Shown: positions 24,801 to 32,877, counted from the stretch's first letter. The stretch is DNA of 64,000 nt from Oscillospiraceae bacterium (GCA_009783265.1 WRHM01000001.1:1-64000), one strand, 5' to 3'. Numbers and translations are program-made. Notes: generated by a model not told the origin, from the sequence alone.

Positions 24801-27800
24801 CGGGAGTATATGAAATTGATACTGTTGATCAGGACGAAGATTCCGAATACACATGGGTTAATTACGCTCATGCCGCGTCGCTGGAAGTGACGAAATTCGA
24901 CGCGGAATATGATACTGAACCTGTAAACGGCGCGACGTTTGCGTTATATCGTGACGATGGGTCAGAACTGGCGCCGGATTTAGTCGGCGGTCTTATAGGC
25001 GCGCAAACAACAGATGCGTCGGGAAAAATAACGTTTAATAATCTGCCTCTTAATCAAAATACAGGAACACTGACAACGGACGATGAACCAATATTGGAAG
25101 AAACGATATATTGGTTGGTGGAAACAGGTAAAGCGTCCGGTTATGAATTAAATGACAATCCAATCAAAGTCACACTTGACCCAACAGACGCAGGAGAGGC
25201 GAATCCGAGAACTTTCAAATATACGGCGAAAGTGACTAATGAACCGGAACATGTAACAATCACGTACGCGCCGCTGACGTTCGGCAGTGACTGGGTAGGG
25301 CAAACCCCTGATAATCAGGGTGGTAGCGTTGATATTGAAAGCGAGATAATTACAGCTATGGTAGAAGAAGCCGAAGGCTCGACTGCGACAGAAAAACCGG
25401 GCTACACATTCGTCGGGTGGTTCGAGTTGGGCGATGATTATGAAAATGATATGCCAATAGCAACCGAGCTTGAATTCACCCCGGCAAGAGTGAGCGGGCT
25501 TAACGTAGCGGGCAGCTATGTGGCGGTGTTCAAAGAAGACACTGATGTGACTATCACTTATGCCCCTCTGACATTCGACAGCGATTGGACTGCACAGTCC
25601 CCTGATAATCAGGGCGGTACAGTAAGCCCGAGCGGAGCGCATGATTACGCGCCATACACGGGAGAACCGGAATCGACGGCAACTGCGAATGTGGGATATA
25701 TATTCATGGGGTGGTTTTATCTGGGCGACGACTATGATACAGACGAACCGATAACGACTGCGGCGAAACTCGAGCCTGAAAGAGTGGGCGGGCTTAACGT
25801 AGCGGGCAGTTATGTGGCGGTGTTCATAGAAGACACTGATGTGACTATCACTTATGCCCCTCTGACATTCGGCAACGACTGGAGCGAACAAAAACCTGAC
25901 GATCAGGGCGGCGACGTGAGCGTATACTCGGAATCAGTTGCGCCGTACACGGGAGAGCCGGAATCGACGGCGAGCGTGAATTTGGGCTATACATTCATGG
26001 GGTGGTTTGCGTTGGGCGACGACTACGATACAGATGACCCGATAACGACTGCGGCGAAACTCGAACCTGAAAGAGTGGGCGGGCTTAACGTGGCGGGCAG
26101 TTATGTGGCTGTTTTCATAGAAGACCCTGATGTGACAATCACGTACGCGCCGCTGACATTCGACAGTGGCTGGGAACCGCAAGACGATGAATTTGGCGGC
26201 GAAGTTAGCGACGCTTCAGAAAGTATCGCGCCTGCAACGGGTACAGCGTCAGGCTCGACTGCAACAGAAAAGCCGGGCTACACATTCGTCGGGTGGTTCG
26301 AGTTGGGCGATGATTATGATATAGATACGCCGATTACAACTGCGGCGAAACTCGAACCTGAAAGAGTGGGCGGGCTTAACGTAGCGGGAAGTTATGTGGC
26401 GGTATTCAAAGAGGACCCTGATGTGACTATCACATACGGCACTAAAACGTTCGGCAGCGGCTGGACTACGCAAGCTGACAGCCTCGGTGGGTCAGTAGAC
26501 CCGAGCGGAGCGCAGAATTATGCGCCGTTCACGGGCGAGCCGGAATCGACGGCAACTTCGAACTCAGGTTACACATTCGTGGGCTGGTTCGAATCTACAG
26601 CAGACTTTACGACTGACACGCCGATAACGACTGCGGCGAAATTCGAACCGGAGCGTGACGGCGACGGCTTGAACGTGGCGGGCAGTTATATAGCGGTATT
26701 CAAAGAAAACTCAAACGTAACAATCACTTACGCGCCGCTGACATTCGGCAATAACTGGACCGCGCAGTCTCCCGATAATCGTGGCGGGACGGTGAGCGGC
26801 GGCAGTGAGACATTGGCTCCTGCAACAGATACAGCGTCAGGCTCGACAGCGAACGCGAATGCGGGATATAGTTTTGTAGGTTGGTTTAATTTGGGCGACG
26901 ATTATGAGACTACTACCCCAATAGAAACAAATCTTGAATTCACGCCTGAAAGAGTAGGCGGTTTGAATGTGTCAGGAGATTATGTAGCGGTATTCAAAGA
27001 AAACTCAAACGTAACAATCACTTATTCGCCGCTGACATTCGGCAGCGACTGGAGCGAACAAACTCCGGATAATCAAGGCGGCGAAGTGAGTATAACAACA
27101 GAAGATGTCACTCCTGCGACAGGCGAGCCGAGTTCGACATCGAGTGCGAATGCAGGTTATACATTCGTGGGGTGGTTTAATCTCGGAGATGAATATGATA
27201 CAGATGACCCGATCACGACTGCGTTGAAACTGGAGCCGGAAAAAGTGGGCGGCTTGAACGCAGCAGGCAATTATGTAGCGGTGTTCCAAGAAGACCCTGA
27301 TATGACAATCACTTATGCCCCTCTGACATTCGGGAGCGACTGGAGTTCACAGTCTCCTGACAATCTCGGCGGGACGGTAAGTCCGAGCGGAGCGAATGAT
27401 TATGCGCCGTACACGGGCGAACCGGAATCGACAGCGAGCGCAAACTCAGGCTACACATTCATCGGCTGGTTTAATCTCGACGATGATTATGAAAATGATA
27501 CGCCTCTTACTACGGACGAAGAATTTATACCGGAGCGTGACAGTTACGGTTTGAATATAGCGGGCAGTTATGTAGCGGTGTTCAAAGAAGACGCTGATGT
27601 GACTATCACTTATGCCCCTCTGACATTCGGGAATGACTGGAGTACTCAGTCTCCTGATAATAAAGGTGGGACAGTGAGTAATACCAACGAGATATTGGCG
27701 CCTGCAACAGGTATGGCATTGGGAAGCACGGCGACAGCAAATGCAGGATATAGTTTCGTGGGTTGGTTCGAATTCAGAGAAGACGGTAACTATGAAGAAG

Positions 27801-30097
27801 CCTCGCCTTTAGAAACAAATCTTATGCTCATACCGGAAAGAGACAGCGACGGCTTGAACGTGGCGAATGATTATGTGGCTGTGTTCATAGAGAACGCAGA
27901 CGTGACTATCACTTATGCGCCGCTGACATTTGGCAGTGACTGGGAGCCGCAAACGCCAAACAATCAGGGCGGCGAAGTGAGTGTATATTCGGAATCAGTT
28001 GCGCCTTTTACCGGAAATCCAAGTTCGACGGCAAGCGTGAACTTGGGATACACATTCATGGGTTGGTTTGAGTTGGGCGATGATTATGAAACTGACACGC
28101 CAATAGAAACAGAACTTGAATTCACTCCGGAAAGAGACATCTATGGCTTGAATGCGGCGAATGATTATGTAGCGGTGTTCAAAGAAAACGCTAAAGTGAC
28201 GATTTCATACGCGCCGCTGACATTCGATAATGAATGGGCCGCTCAGGAACCTGATAAAGGCGGCGAGTTGAGCAAAACGACAGAAAGTATCGCCCCTGCG
28301 ACAGGTACAGCGTCAGGCAGCACGGTTTCAGTGAACGACGGATATATTTTTGTAGGTTGGTTTAATTTGGGCGACAACTATGAAAAAGATACGCCGATAA
28401 GCACTAACGCGAAATTTGTGCCATCTAAAAACAGCGATGATTTGAATGTTTCAGGTAGTTATATAGCTGTATTTATAGAAAGCACTAACGTGACTATCAC
28501 ATACGCTCCGCTGACATTCGACAGCAACTGGGAGCCGCAGTATCCTGATGAACAAGGCGGAACCGTAGAACGCGATATAGAAAATATGCCTCCGGCAACC
28601 GGCACAGCATTGGGCAGCACGTCAGCGGCAAATGCAGGATATAGTTTTGTAGGTTGGTTTAATGCAGGCGACGATTATGAAAATGATACGCCGGTAAGCA
28701 CAGACGAAGAATTTATTCCTGAAAAAATAGACGGACTAAACGTAGCGGAAAACTATATAGCTGTGTTTATAGAAAACGCAGACGTGACTATCACTTATGC
28801 GCCGCTGACATTCGGAAATGACTGGAGTGTGCAGACGCCTGATGATAAAGGCGGCGAAGTAAGTGTGCTTTCAGAATTGGTCGCGCCGTTTACAGGCGAC
28901 CCGGCTTCTGCCGCGACTGTAAAGAATGGGTATTATTTTATAGGCTGGTTTAATTTAGGCGATGATTATGAAAACGACGCGCCGCTTAGCACGGACGAAG
29001 AATTTATACCTAAGCGGGACATCGAAGGGCTAAACGTAGCGGGAAGTTATGTAGCGGTGTTTATAGAAAACCTTGATGTGACTATCACTTATACGGCGAT
29101 AACTCTCGAAATCGGCTGGACAGAGCATTCGGGAGAAGACGGCGGTATCGTATCAACCGGAGTTGAGACTTTGCCCCCGGTTACCGGAAATGCGTTAGGC
29201 AGCATGGCAACAGAAAATTCAGGATATAGCTTTGTAGGCTGGTTTAATTTGGGCGACGACTATAAAAACGACGCGCCGCTTAGCACAGATGAAGAATTTA
29301 TACCTAAACGTGACAGCGACGGGTTGAACGTAGCGGGAAGTTATGTAGCGGTATTTATTAAAATTCCCGAAGAAAATCCCGGCGGGATTGAGCCGCCGGT
29401 TATCCCGACAAGAAGACCGCCGATAGTGATAATAACAACTGAATCTATAGAAGAATCCGAAGAATCTACAGAACCAACTGAAACAACAGAGCCGACAATA
29501 TCGGAAACCGAACCGTCAATAGAGCCGGAAGAAACTACTGAAGCAGCGACAGAACCATCAGCGTTGCTGACAGAACCGTCGATAACTTCTGAAGAACTCA
29601 CAGGAACAACAGATCTGTCAACACCGCCGACAGAACCGGCTTTAGATATACCGGAATCTACCGGAACAGCAGAGCCGACAGTTTCAGGTCCGGATGATAT
29701 TGTGGTGCTCCCCCCAGAAATAGAATTATTTGAATATAATAATTTTGAAGAATTGAGGAATAATTCTACACTGCTGTCTAACGGCTGGCTTGCGGTGGAT
29801 CTGGGCGAAGACTGGTGGCAGATATTTGATGAAAACGGGGTTGTGCTGGGCGTAATAAAATTACAGGACTATGAAAATATACAAGACTATGATATAGAAT
29901 TTATCAAATCAAAACTGACTCCAATTTCAAATGTAATGACAGCGGCTGAATACGCGGAATTAAATAAAAATAATACTACTGAAAATCCGAGAGATAATCC
30001 TCATACCGCCGATAATATAATTTTTGTATTATTTGCTTTGACGGCGATATGCGCCGCCGCCGCTATAATTATAAAAAAGAAGCTCTGGATAAGATAA
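15803..30097 (+). CDS. Giant repetitive cell-surface protein: signal peptide, T/E/P-rich stalk, D2/collagen-binding-like domains, 19 SpaA-type modules, 14 InlB-like B-repeats, C-terminal sorting-like signal
   Basis: Uninterrupted 4764 aa ORF with RBS cggaggtcattaATG. Repeats ITKxxANGTTPIEGVxFEL / EVTKVDxMRTGVxxxGAxFEL / FTKYSNK or FTKYTDRD...; then VTITYAPLTFGSDW...GYTFVGWF...SYVAVFKE; C-terminus NPHTADN-TM-KKK. Confidence 0.93.
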   Translation: MTKMNKIRKKILIFIIVINMIAGILPGGIIAPLISHAEPELPGEITEQTPEETTESEPEETTDYTPYTPEETTESKTEETTEPEPETTTEAEPEETTEPEEAPEPPKELKPIDELREEVRAISQLMRGAFSLEGDFQDVVTQILSKSVSGTGLYLDDERLDSGAVVSLYDEITLRYDFEIETDEILALAENLYVPFLIPIPENIALGDDTAFPFIIKVNLDGVIYVIGIAEITGGEAYITFKGDYADGVEELNFWEQELDEFIFIEYAYFELPCGISDTEDETVEIVLLPEGDDPLIIYILENQKSKHEIEKECKVYDKDSLIFTWEITYTPGAITDESDYPLTVMDTFDNSKHVFVPGSLVIERGDEKLTGSVSHIPGKTVVSYELEEYNPAPITITYQTRLADDELGYHVVNTTGYTNIYGAPDSLITNSVTLVDDNDVTLLEPVSAEIIVEGKDKVWSYKRGTQSGRIINWTVTIHTLGRDLDNLVITDDLPTGLTLTGGVTVTNLDTGTAADAIITPTTTSFGVTINEPYAEKGYTLSYSTTIDDNYFDTSYGGSFTNTAEVDFDWNHYDYNGETGTTEETKRPAAYSIGDFNVVGKSGSYNRATHEITWSVTVNPYNVDVISGTITDDLSTRGQTYVDGSFNSGNPLITLDDVSFDNKILTIDVGNIGTASYSYTFKTTVDDPAIFAGNDSYDIYNALVGRYYYNSVTFVGDIQLRVPDPTDEDPEPDPSDYVYHVTTSATGSAWVTSRMIDKSGVGFNYNTGRATWQLIINKNNMAMTNAVLTDIVPVGQTFVPGSVSITGMVVDEDYTVNYNGETIVEDDTLIIIIPEVTAQTTITYQTEINPNLSADFKNQLLVDIENSATLVHDVHPGLTESATITVENNIVDKAGSFNAEDRAISYEVNLNLNAMTFAGATITDIIPPGLQLDISSVTLWNANVDSNGNFTKTDEKFYYDDPAFSYTLNSFTLKFPDGNGRYILAYDCYITNVSLRPYKNDIRLNDTGGVDGPPAESEDEIDIGSSGTGVSSKRVKLNIVKVDNLRTGVTLPGVKFELYQKIGTSESAPEVKIMEGETDANGEISFYPLKNGNKYILREVDGVDGYDDLTSINVVKNIVDGVTVDPKVLGKNELVLTITQDGGNTEFLEVANEPQLGYIKFTKLTDRAEKGVFEPVGEDEACFRITDQTPGSDYTDETYTDEDGIVFFANLPPFGIYKVEEIITPPYHTPAAPFYVEIDVYGDSYIDDPEHSGEKIEAFGFNDDSVVENVYFRPDLIITKTKANGTTPIEDVTFELCDAEGDSFAPPVTATTDSLGKAIFYDLYGGDSYVIKEVGTPLTGYYETGKYNTGVVNQAEDYTLLWRNYEHAASLEVTKVDEMRTGVLLSGAEFELYRDNGSGTAPAGTAIATETTAANGKLTFTNLSLNQNTTALTINAEPTLLSTDYWLVETVAPTGYILDPTPKKVTLNPATGGATPRTYTYTATVTNEPIEHGLIDLIFTKYSNKSSPYTLGSPLGATLDGVSFTMTDQTTGSDLVRTATSDAGGVVTFTDIPFGTYRIHEVAPVLYHKPLVDFYVTFDDAGNCTSFNGKSNPEPGDFVIVNEIFNPSLIITKTEANGTTAISGVVFELCDSAGNSFGTPIYATTNGSGQATFTGLLGGDTYVVKEVDTPLTGYYETGEYTIGPINQSGNYTYTWKNYEHAASIEVTKVDKMRTGVKVEGATFELYDNALCTGDPVGSATTNGSGIATFANLPLTQTTPLTINTEPVLESTDYWLVEVDEADGYILNSTSSKVTLNTRTEVNRVTIENEPVTADLDFTKYTDRDSGATLAGAVFSITDQTTGSDFTQTALVTGTDGLVSFTDIPFGRYLVEEITTPDYHTTVTRFYIEIDTAGKIVRFDDLYDDGDELDGDFEVTNLIKRTTLTITKRNDLGTAMNGVEFQLYRVVEEAEIPIGSALLTNSSGIVQFTGLMGGEKYRVKEVGTPLTGYYTTGVYELTTVNPDVAYTHTWTNYAHAASIEVTKVDKMRTGVLLSGAEFELYSDNGLGTAPNLVSGLVDTQTTGADGKLTFTGLELNQDTATLTTNAEPALEETIYWLVEKTAADGYILDTTPVKVTLAGGTATAIRTQNVPVTIENDPTKHDDITLTFTKYSNKSGPYTLGDTPIEGVWFWMKDMTEGSDYELWAKSDATGEVEFTDIPFGEYEIKEVVGDGSKVSAAVEYHKSLAAFEVEFDKDGYCISFNGIDDPDESDFVVINEIYNPDLVITKTEANGTTPIEGVVFELCKSNGDSFDTPIYATTNSGGVATFTGLLGGDSYIVKEVGTPLTGYYETGEYTIGPVNQQTNYAYTWRNYAHAASLEVTKVDELRTGVKVEGAIFELRLDNDGEPGGLVGTKTTDSNGKLKFEGLTLNQNTVSLTTDSEPILAKTTYWLVETEAASGYILDITPVKVELDPAAAGAANPRTHIYTATLENTPVTVDMSFTKYTDRDPDTPIMNATFRITDQTIGSTFYLEEDSTGVVDFTNVPHGRYLMEEILTPDYHYTMTPFYLTINDEGILTEFGGLDDEDGLSGPFSVTNEIKKTTLTITKQDDGGTPLEDIAFELYRVTYPGEVETETKIGSAQTTDEFGKVTFTGLMGGETYRVKEVETPLDGYYTTGVYELTIDQPDVADNSEEERELVPYTYTWVNYRHAASVKVTKHDSMREGVLIEGAEFELYASDEEGDITGAVIDTEITDEYGEIIFTNLPINQNTTLLTTNTEPVLEETIYWLVEKTAATGYNRTEDPIELVLNPADAGEENPRTYTYEFKVENEPAHHEDTALKFTKYSNKISAYTLGNTPIEGVWFKMTDQTAGSDYELWAKSDEYGAVTFNNIPFGLYKIEEVDGDESDTPSAVEYHKYLSAFYVEFDEDGNCISFNGKASPTTGDFAIINEIYNPDLIITKIDADGTTPIEGVTFELCDDDGDSFDTPVYATTNGSGIATFGLLGGDSYIVKEVTPNGYYISGVYEIDTVDQDEDSEYTWVNYAHAASLEVTKFDAEYDTEPVNGATFALYRDDGSELAPDLVGGLIGAQTTDASGKITFNNLPLNQNTGTLTTDDEPILEETIYWLVETGKASGYELNDNPIKVTLDPTDAGEANPRTFKYTAKVTNEPEHVTITYAPLTFGSDWVGQTPDNQGGSVDIESEIITAMVEEAEGSTATEKPGYTFVGWFELGDDYENDMPIATELEFTPARVSGLNVAGSYVAVFKEDTDVTITYAPLTFDSDWTAQSPDNQGGTVSPSGAHDYAPYTGEPESTATANVGYIFMGWFYLGDDYDTDEPITTAAKLEPERVGGLNVAGSYVAVFIEDTDVTITYAPLTFGNDWSEQKPDDQGGDVSVYSESVAPYTGEPESTASVNLGYTFMGWFALGDDYDTDDPITTAAKLEPERVGGLNVAGSYVAVFIEDPDVTITYAPLTFDSGWEPQDDEFGGEVSDASESIAPATGTASGSTATEKPGYTFVGWFELGDDYDIDTPITTAAKLEPERVGGLNVAGSYVAVFKEDPDVTITYGTKTFGSGWTTQADSLGGSVDPSGAQNYAPFTGEPESTATSNSGYTFVGWFESTADFTTDTPITTAAKFEPERDGDGLNVAGSYIAVFKENSNVTITYAPLTFGNNWTAQSPDNRGGTVSGGSETLAPATDTASGSTANANAGYSFVGWFNLGDDYETTTPIETNLEFTPERVGGLNVSGDYVAVFKENSNVTITYSPLTFGSDWSEQTPDNQGGEVSITTEDVTPATGEPSSTSSANAGYTFVGWFNLGDEYDTDDPITTALKLEPEKVGGLNAAGNYVAVFQEDPDMTITYAPLTFGSDWSSQSPDNLGGTVSPSGANDYAPYTGEPESTASANSGYTFIGWFNLDDDYENDTPLTTDEEFIPERDSYGLNIAGSYVAVFKEDADVTITYAPLTFGNDWSTQSPDNKGGTVSNTNEILAPATGMALGSTATANAGYSFVGWFEFREDGNYEEASPLETNLMLIPERDSDGLNVANDYVAVFIENADVTITYAPLTFGSDWEPQTPNNQGGEVSVYSESVAPFTGNPSSTASVNLGYTFMGWFELGDDYETDTPIETELEFTPERDIYGLNAANDYVAVFKENAKVTISYAPLTFDNEWAAQEPDKGGELSKTTESIAPATGTASGSTVSVNDGYIFVGWFNLGDNYEKDTPISTNAKFVPSKNSDDLNVSGSYIAVFIESTNVTITYAPLTFDSNWEPQYPDEQGGTVERDIENMPPATGTALGSTSAANAGYSFVGWFNAGDDYENDTPVSTDEEFIPEKIDGLNVAENYIAVFIENADVTITYAPLTFGNDWSVQTPDDKGGEVSVLSELVAPFTGDPASAATVKNGYYFIGWFNLGDDYENDAPLSTDEEFIPKRDIEGLNVAGSYVAVFIENLDVTITYTAITLEIGWTEHSGEDGGIVSTGVETLPPVTGNALGSMATENSGYSFVGWFNLGDDYKNDAPLSTDEEFIPKRDSDGLNVAGSYVAVFIKIPEENPGGIEPPVIPTRRPPIVIITTESIEESEESTEPTETTEPTISETEPSIEPEETTEAATEPSALLTEPSITSEELTGTTDLSTPPTEPALDIPESTGTAEPTVSGPDDIVVLPPEIELFEYNNFEELRNNSTLLSNGWLAVDLGEDWWQIFDENGVVLGVIKLQDYENIQDYDIEFIKSKLTPISNVMTAAEYAELNKNNTTENPRDNPHTADNIIFVLFALTAICAAAAIIIKKKLWIR
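18895..25245 (+). repeat. Array of 19 SpaA/Cna-B-like modules in nested super-repeats
   Basis: Manual segmentation of the translation; cognate modules (LIITK..ANGTT) start near 19618, 20620, 22580 and 24598. Confidence 0.85.
25253..29370 (+). repeat. 14 tandem InlB-like B-repeats, about 98 aa (~294 bp) each
   Basis: Fourteen counted starts of VTITYAPLTF-like sequence, each ending in VAVF(K/I)E. Confidence 0.88.
29996..30097 (+). other. Sortase-type sorting signal (NPHTAD + TM + KKK), non-canonical
   Basis: DNPHTADNIIFVLFALTAICAAAAIIIKKKLWIR at the extreme C-terminus. Confidence 0.6.
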
Positions 30098-30118
30098 AAT
30101 AACAAGATATAGTAAATC

Positions 30119-30149
30119 AAAAAGACCGGATTTAAAATCCGGTCTTTTT
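30119..30149. terminator. Bidirectional terminator between the giant ORF and rplL
   Basis: AAAAAGACCGGATTTAAAATCCGGTCTTTTT. Confidence 0.9.
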
Positions 30150-30168
30150 GCGTTTTTATATTTTATAT

Positions 30169-30558
30169 TTATTTTAATTCGATCGTCGCTCCTGCGGCTT
30201 CAAGTTTTGCTTTAATATCATTTGCTTCGTCTTTTGACGCGCTTTCTTTAATAGCTTTCGGCGCACTTTCAACAAGTTCTTTCGCTTCTTTTAATCCTAA
30301 GCCGGTAAATTCGCGTACAACTTTGATAATACCGAGTTTTTTGTCGGCTTCAACCGGTTGAAGAACAACGTCAAATTCCGTTTTTTCTTCAGCTGCGGGA
30401 GCGTCAGCCGCGCCTGCGGCGGGAGCTGCCGCCATTGCTACGGGAGCAGCGGCGGATACGCCGAATTCTTCTTCGAGAGCTTTAACTAAATCTGCAAGCT
30501 CAAGAACTGTGAGAGTTTTTATTTCTTCTATTAATTTTAATGTTTTTTCAGATGCCAT
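30169..30558 (-). CDS. rplL: 50S ribosomal protein L7/L12
   Basis: 129 aa; [37 protein letters not shown]. Confidence 0.98.
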   Translation of the reverse strand: MASEKTLKLIEEIKTLTVLELADLVKALEEEFGVSAAAPVAMAAAPAAGAADAPAAEEKTEFDVVLQPVEADKKLGIIKVVREFTGLGLKEAKELVESAPKAIKESASKDEANDIKAKLEAAGATIELK

Positions 30559-30618
30559 TTTAATTTTCCTCCAAGTTATAATTAATTTTATAAATTTTTA
30601 GTTTTTGTTTAGTTTTGC

Positions 30619-31161
30619 TTAAGCGCCTTCGCTCTCAGCTTTTTTTTCGCATATAGCCTGTAACACGCACGCTAACCCGCGCAGGTTTCCGTTGAGAACG
30701 TTGACCAGTCCGTAAATCGGGGATTGCAGGCTTCCCAGAATTTTTGCGACAAGTTCTTCTTTTGACGGAAGAGTGGCAAGCTGTTTTACGCTCTGCGCGT
30801 CGATAACCGTGCCGTCGACGAATCCGGCTTTAATATTAAACGTCTCGATTTTAGCGGCGTACGACGTAAGTATTTTAGCGGGGGCAACGGGGTCTTTTAC
30901 GCTTACCGCTATAGCTGTCATTTTTTCGAGAACCGGCAGAAGTTCGTCAAACCCGCATTCTTTTACGGCGAGTCTCGCCAGTGTGTTTTTAAATACGAAA
31001 TAATCTACTCCTGCTTCTCTTAGTTCAACTCTCAGTTTTGTGTCCTGCTCGACGTTTATGCCCTGATAATCTACCAGAACCCCTGCCGCCGAGTTTTTAA
31101 ATTTATCCGCGAGATTCGCAACTAACTGCTTTTTTTCTTCAAGTACTTTTGCATTCGGCAT
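30619..31161 (-). CDS. rplJ: 50S ribosomal protein L10 (start at MPNAKVLEEKK, RBS agaggtga)
   Basis: LVDYQGINVEQDTKLRVELREAGVDYFVFKNTLARLA; the ORF track start at 31251 is probably too far upstream. Confidence 0.93.
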   Translation of the reverse strand: MPNAKVLEEKKQLVANLADKFKNSAAGVLVDYQGINVEQDTKLRVELREAGVDYFVFKNTLARLAVKECGFDELLPVLEKMTAIAVSVKDPVAPAKILTSYAAKIETFNIKAGFVDGTVIDAQSVKQLATLPSKEELVAKILGSLQSPIYGLVNVLNGNLRGLACVLQAICEKKAESEGA

Positions 31162-31304
31162 TTTTCTAAATTCACCTCTGATCCTGTTTTGATTGACTGG
31201 CGTGAACTGCATGTGAACTGCGTTCACTTCACATTCATTCGTTGCACGCAATATAAAAAATCCCTTTCAAGAGACGAAAGAGATAACAAAACGATAAATT
31301 AAAT

Positions 31305-31385
31305 TTATGTTTTTGGTTTTTCTCCTCGACAGGCAAAATTACGCGGAAAAATCTGATTTATCCGCACCTGTTGTCTCAGGATATT
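31305..31385 (-). ncRNA. Ribosomal protein L10 leader (autoregulatory)
   Basis: Minus strand ...CCTGAGACAACAGGTGCGGATAAA...CCGCGTAATTTTGCCTGTCGAGGAG..., in the expected position upstream of rplJ. Confidence 0.75.
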
Positions 31386-31400
31386 TTTGATAACTTTAAT

Positions 31401-31429
31401 AGTATATCACAAATTTTGATCTATGTCAA
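31401..31429 (-). promoter_or_regulatory. rplJL promoter TTGACA-17-TATACT
   Basis: Minus strand TTGACATAGATCAAAATTTGTGATATACT. Confidence 0.85.
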
Positions 31430-31447
31430 GAAAATTTTCGGGAATTT

Positions 31448-32419
31448 TTATATTTTTTTTATTTCAAACGGATTTATATCCAGCAGACCATCTTTGGCGA
31501 ACATAGATTCAAGAGCGTCTATATCCGTAGTAATATCAAACATTTTATTCTGATACATATTGTCAAGCTCTTTTTCAAACGCTTTTCTTATAAAAGGAAT
31601 CGATTCGGCTATCCTTTGTTTTGTTTCAGCCGCGTTTTTCCCATTCAAGCTGTGCGTCTCGATTTGACGGTAAGCGTCAAGAATCTTTTTAACGGTCGGG
31701 AAATAATAGCTGAAAAATTCCTCCAGCCGTTTCGAGTGGTTTTCAATATATTTTTTTTCTTTTAATAAATCGATAATTTTATCAAGTACGTTTTTTATTC
31801 CGGTAAGTTCTTTTGAGATATCAGAGTCCGCAATCGAATTTATAAATAAGTCAATTTCACAGATAAACGCGTTTATTTTTTTCTCTATATCAGTTATATC
31901 AGATATATCAGCAATCCCTTTACCTGACAGAGCCGGGGCTTCTGTTATTTTTGATATTATTTCTGGTTGCGTATGCTGTGCGGGATTTATAAATTGTAAT
32001 TTTATTTTGCTTTTTCTGCAGTATGCCTCGACTAATTTTTGAGATTCCGAACAAAACACGGTTAATTTTTTGCACCATGAAAATGCGTAATGCCCGATAT
32101 TCGTCACACTGTCCGGCAAAATTATCCCCGTTAGATTTTTGCAGCCGTAAAACGCGTAATCTCCAATGCTCTCTACATTGCCGGACATTGTTATGTTTTG
32201 CAATTTTTTGCAGTTATAAAACGCATAGTTTTCAATGTTTTTAACATTGTCTGGTATGATTATGTCCTCCAGATTTATACACTCGGAAAACGCGCTTTTT
32301 CCGATGCTTGTCACGCTGTCGGGCATTATTACGCTGTATATGCTTCTGCGCCACCTGAATGCGCCTTTCGCAATCGCCGTTTGCCCGTCCGGTATAGTTA
32401 TAATTTCCATTTTTTCCAT
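31448..32419 (-). CDS. BspA-type leucine-rich repeat (LRR_5) protein with non-LRR C-terminal region
   Basis: Repeats IIIPDNVKNIENYAFYNCKKLQNITMSGNVESIGDYAFYGCKNL; start MEKMEIITIPDGQ. Confidence 0.8.
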   Translation of the reverse strand: MEKMEIITIPDGQTAIAKGAFRWRRSIYSVIMPDSVTSIGKSAFSECINLEDIIIPDNVKNIENYAFYNCKKLQNITMSGNVESIGDYAFYGCKNLTGIILPDSVTNIGHYAFSWCKKLTVFCSESQKLVEAYCRKSKIKLQFINPAQHTQPEIISKITEAPALSGKGIADISDITDIEKKINAFICEIDLFINSIADSDISKELTGIKNVLDKIIDLLKEKKYIENHSKRLEEFFSYYFPTVKKILDAYRQIETHSLNGKNAAETKQRIAESIPFIRKAFEKELDNMYQNKMFDITTDIDALESMFAKDGLLDINPFEIKKI

Positions 32420-32565
32420 TGTTCTTATTTTCTCCCGCCGTGGTTTTTGCGATAATATTTTCTTATATAAAATTATATCAAAATAAAACAAAAAATTCAA
32501 GACAGATATATAAAATATTTTTAAATATCTGTTATAATTAAATAATAAATAAAATCAGAAAGTAT

Positions 32566-32841
32566 GTGAAAAATAAAATCATGAAAAAAATAACGATGTT
32601 TACTATGCAGTCCTGTCCGTACTGCCAAAAAGCGAGAAAATGGATGAACGAAATTCTCGAATCCGATGTTAAATATACAAAAATTCCCCTGACTATAATC
32701 GACGAAGTCGAAGAACCGGATGTTGCCGCAAAATTTGACTATTATTATGTTCCGACATATTATATAGAAGGCGATAAAGTTCACGAAGGCGCGGCTTCCT
32801 TCGAGATCGTGAAAAAAGTTTTTGACGATGCTTTGAGTTAG
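32566..32841 (+). CDS. Glutaredoxin/thioredoxin-like protein
   Basis: 91 aa; FTMQSCPYCQKARKWMNE, YVPTYYIEGDKVHEG. Confidence 0.85.
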   Translation: MKNKIMKKITMFTMQSCPYCQKARKWMNEILESDVKYTKIPLTIIDEVEEPDVAAKFDYYYVPTYYIEGDKVHEGAASFEIVKKVFDDALS

Positions 32842-32877
32842 ATTTAACGTGAGATAGCTGGAAGGGATTGTGGTGAA

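Noticed and set aside
25148-27289. Long antisense ORFs (247, 82, 74, 94 aa) with repeated motifs such as HITARYVKPAHSFRFEFRRSR
   Set aside because: They are the antisense reading of the B-repeats; their repetition mirrors the sense-strand repeats and they have no RBS or independent family signal.
25253-29370. Regular ~294 bp periodicity resembling a CRISPR-like or satellite array
   Set aside because: Period is too long, the repeats are translated, frame is preserved, and divergence is consistent with protein modules.
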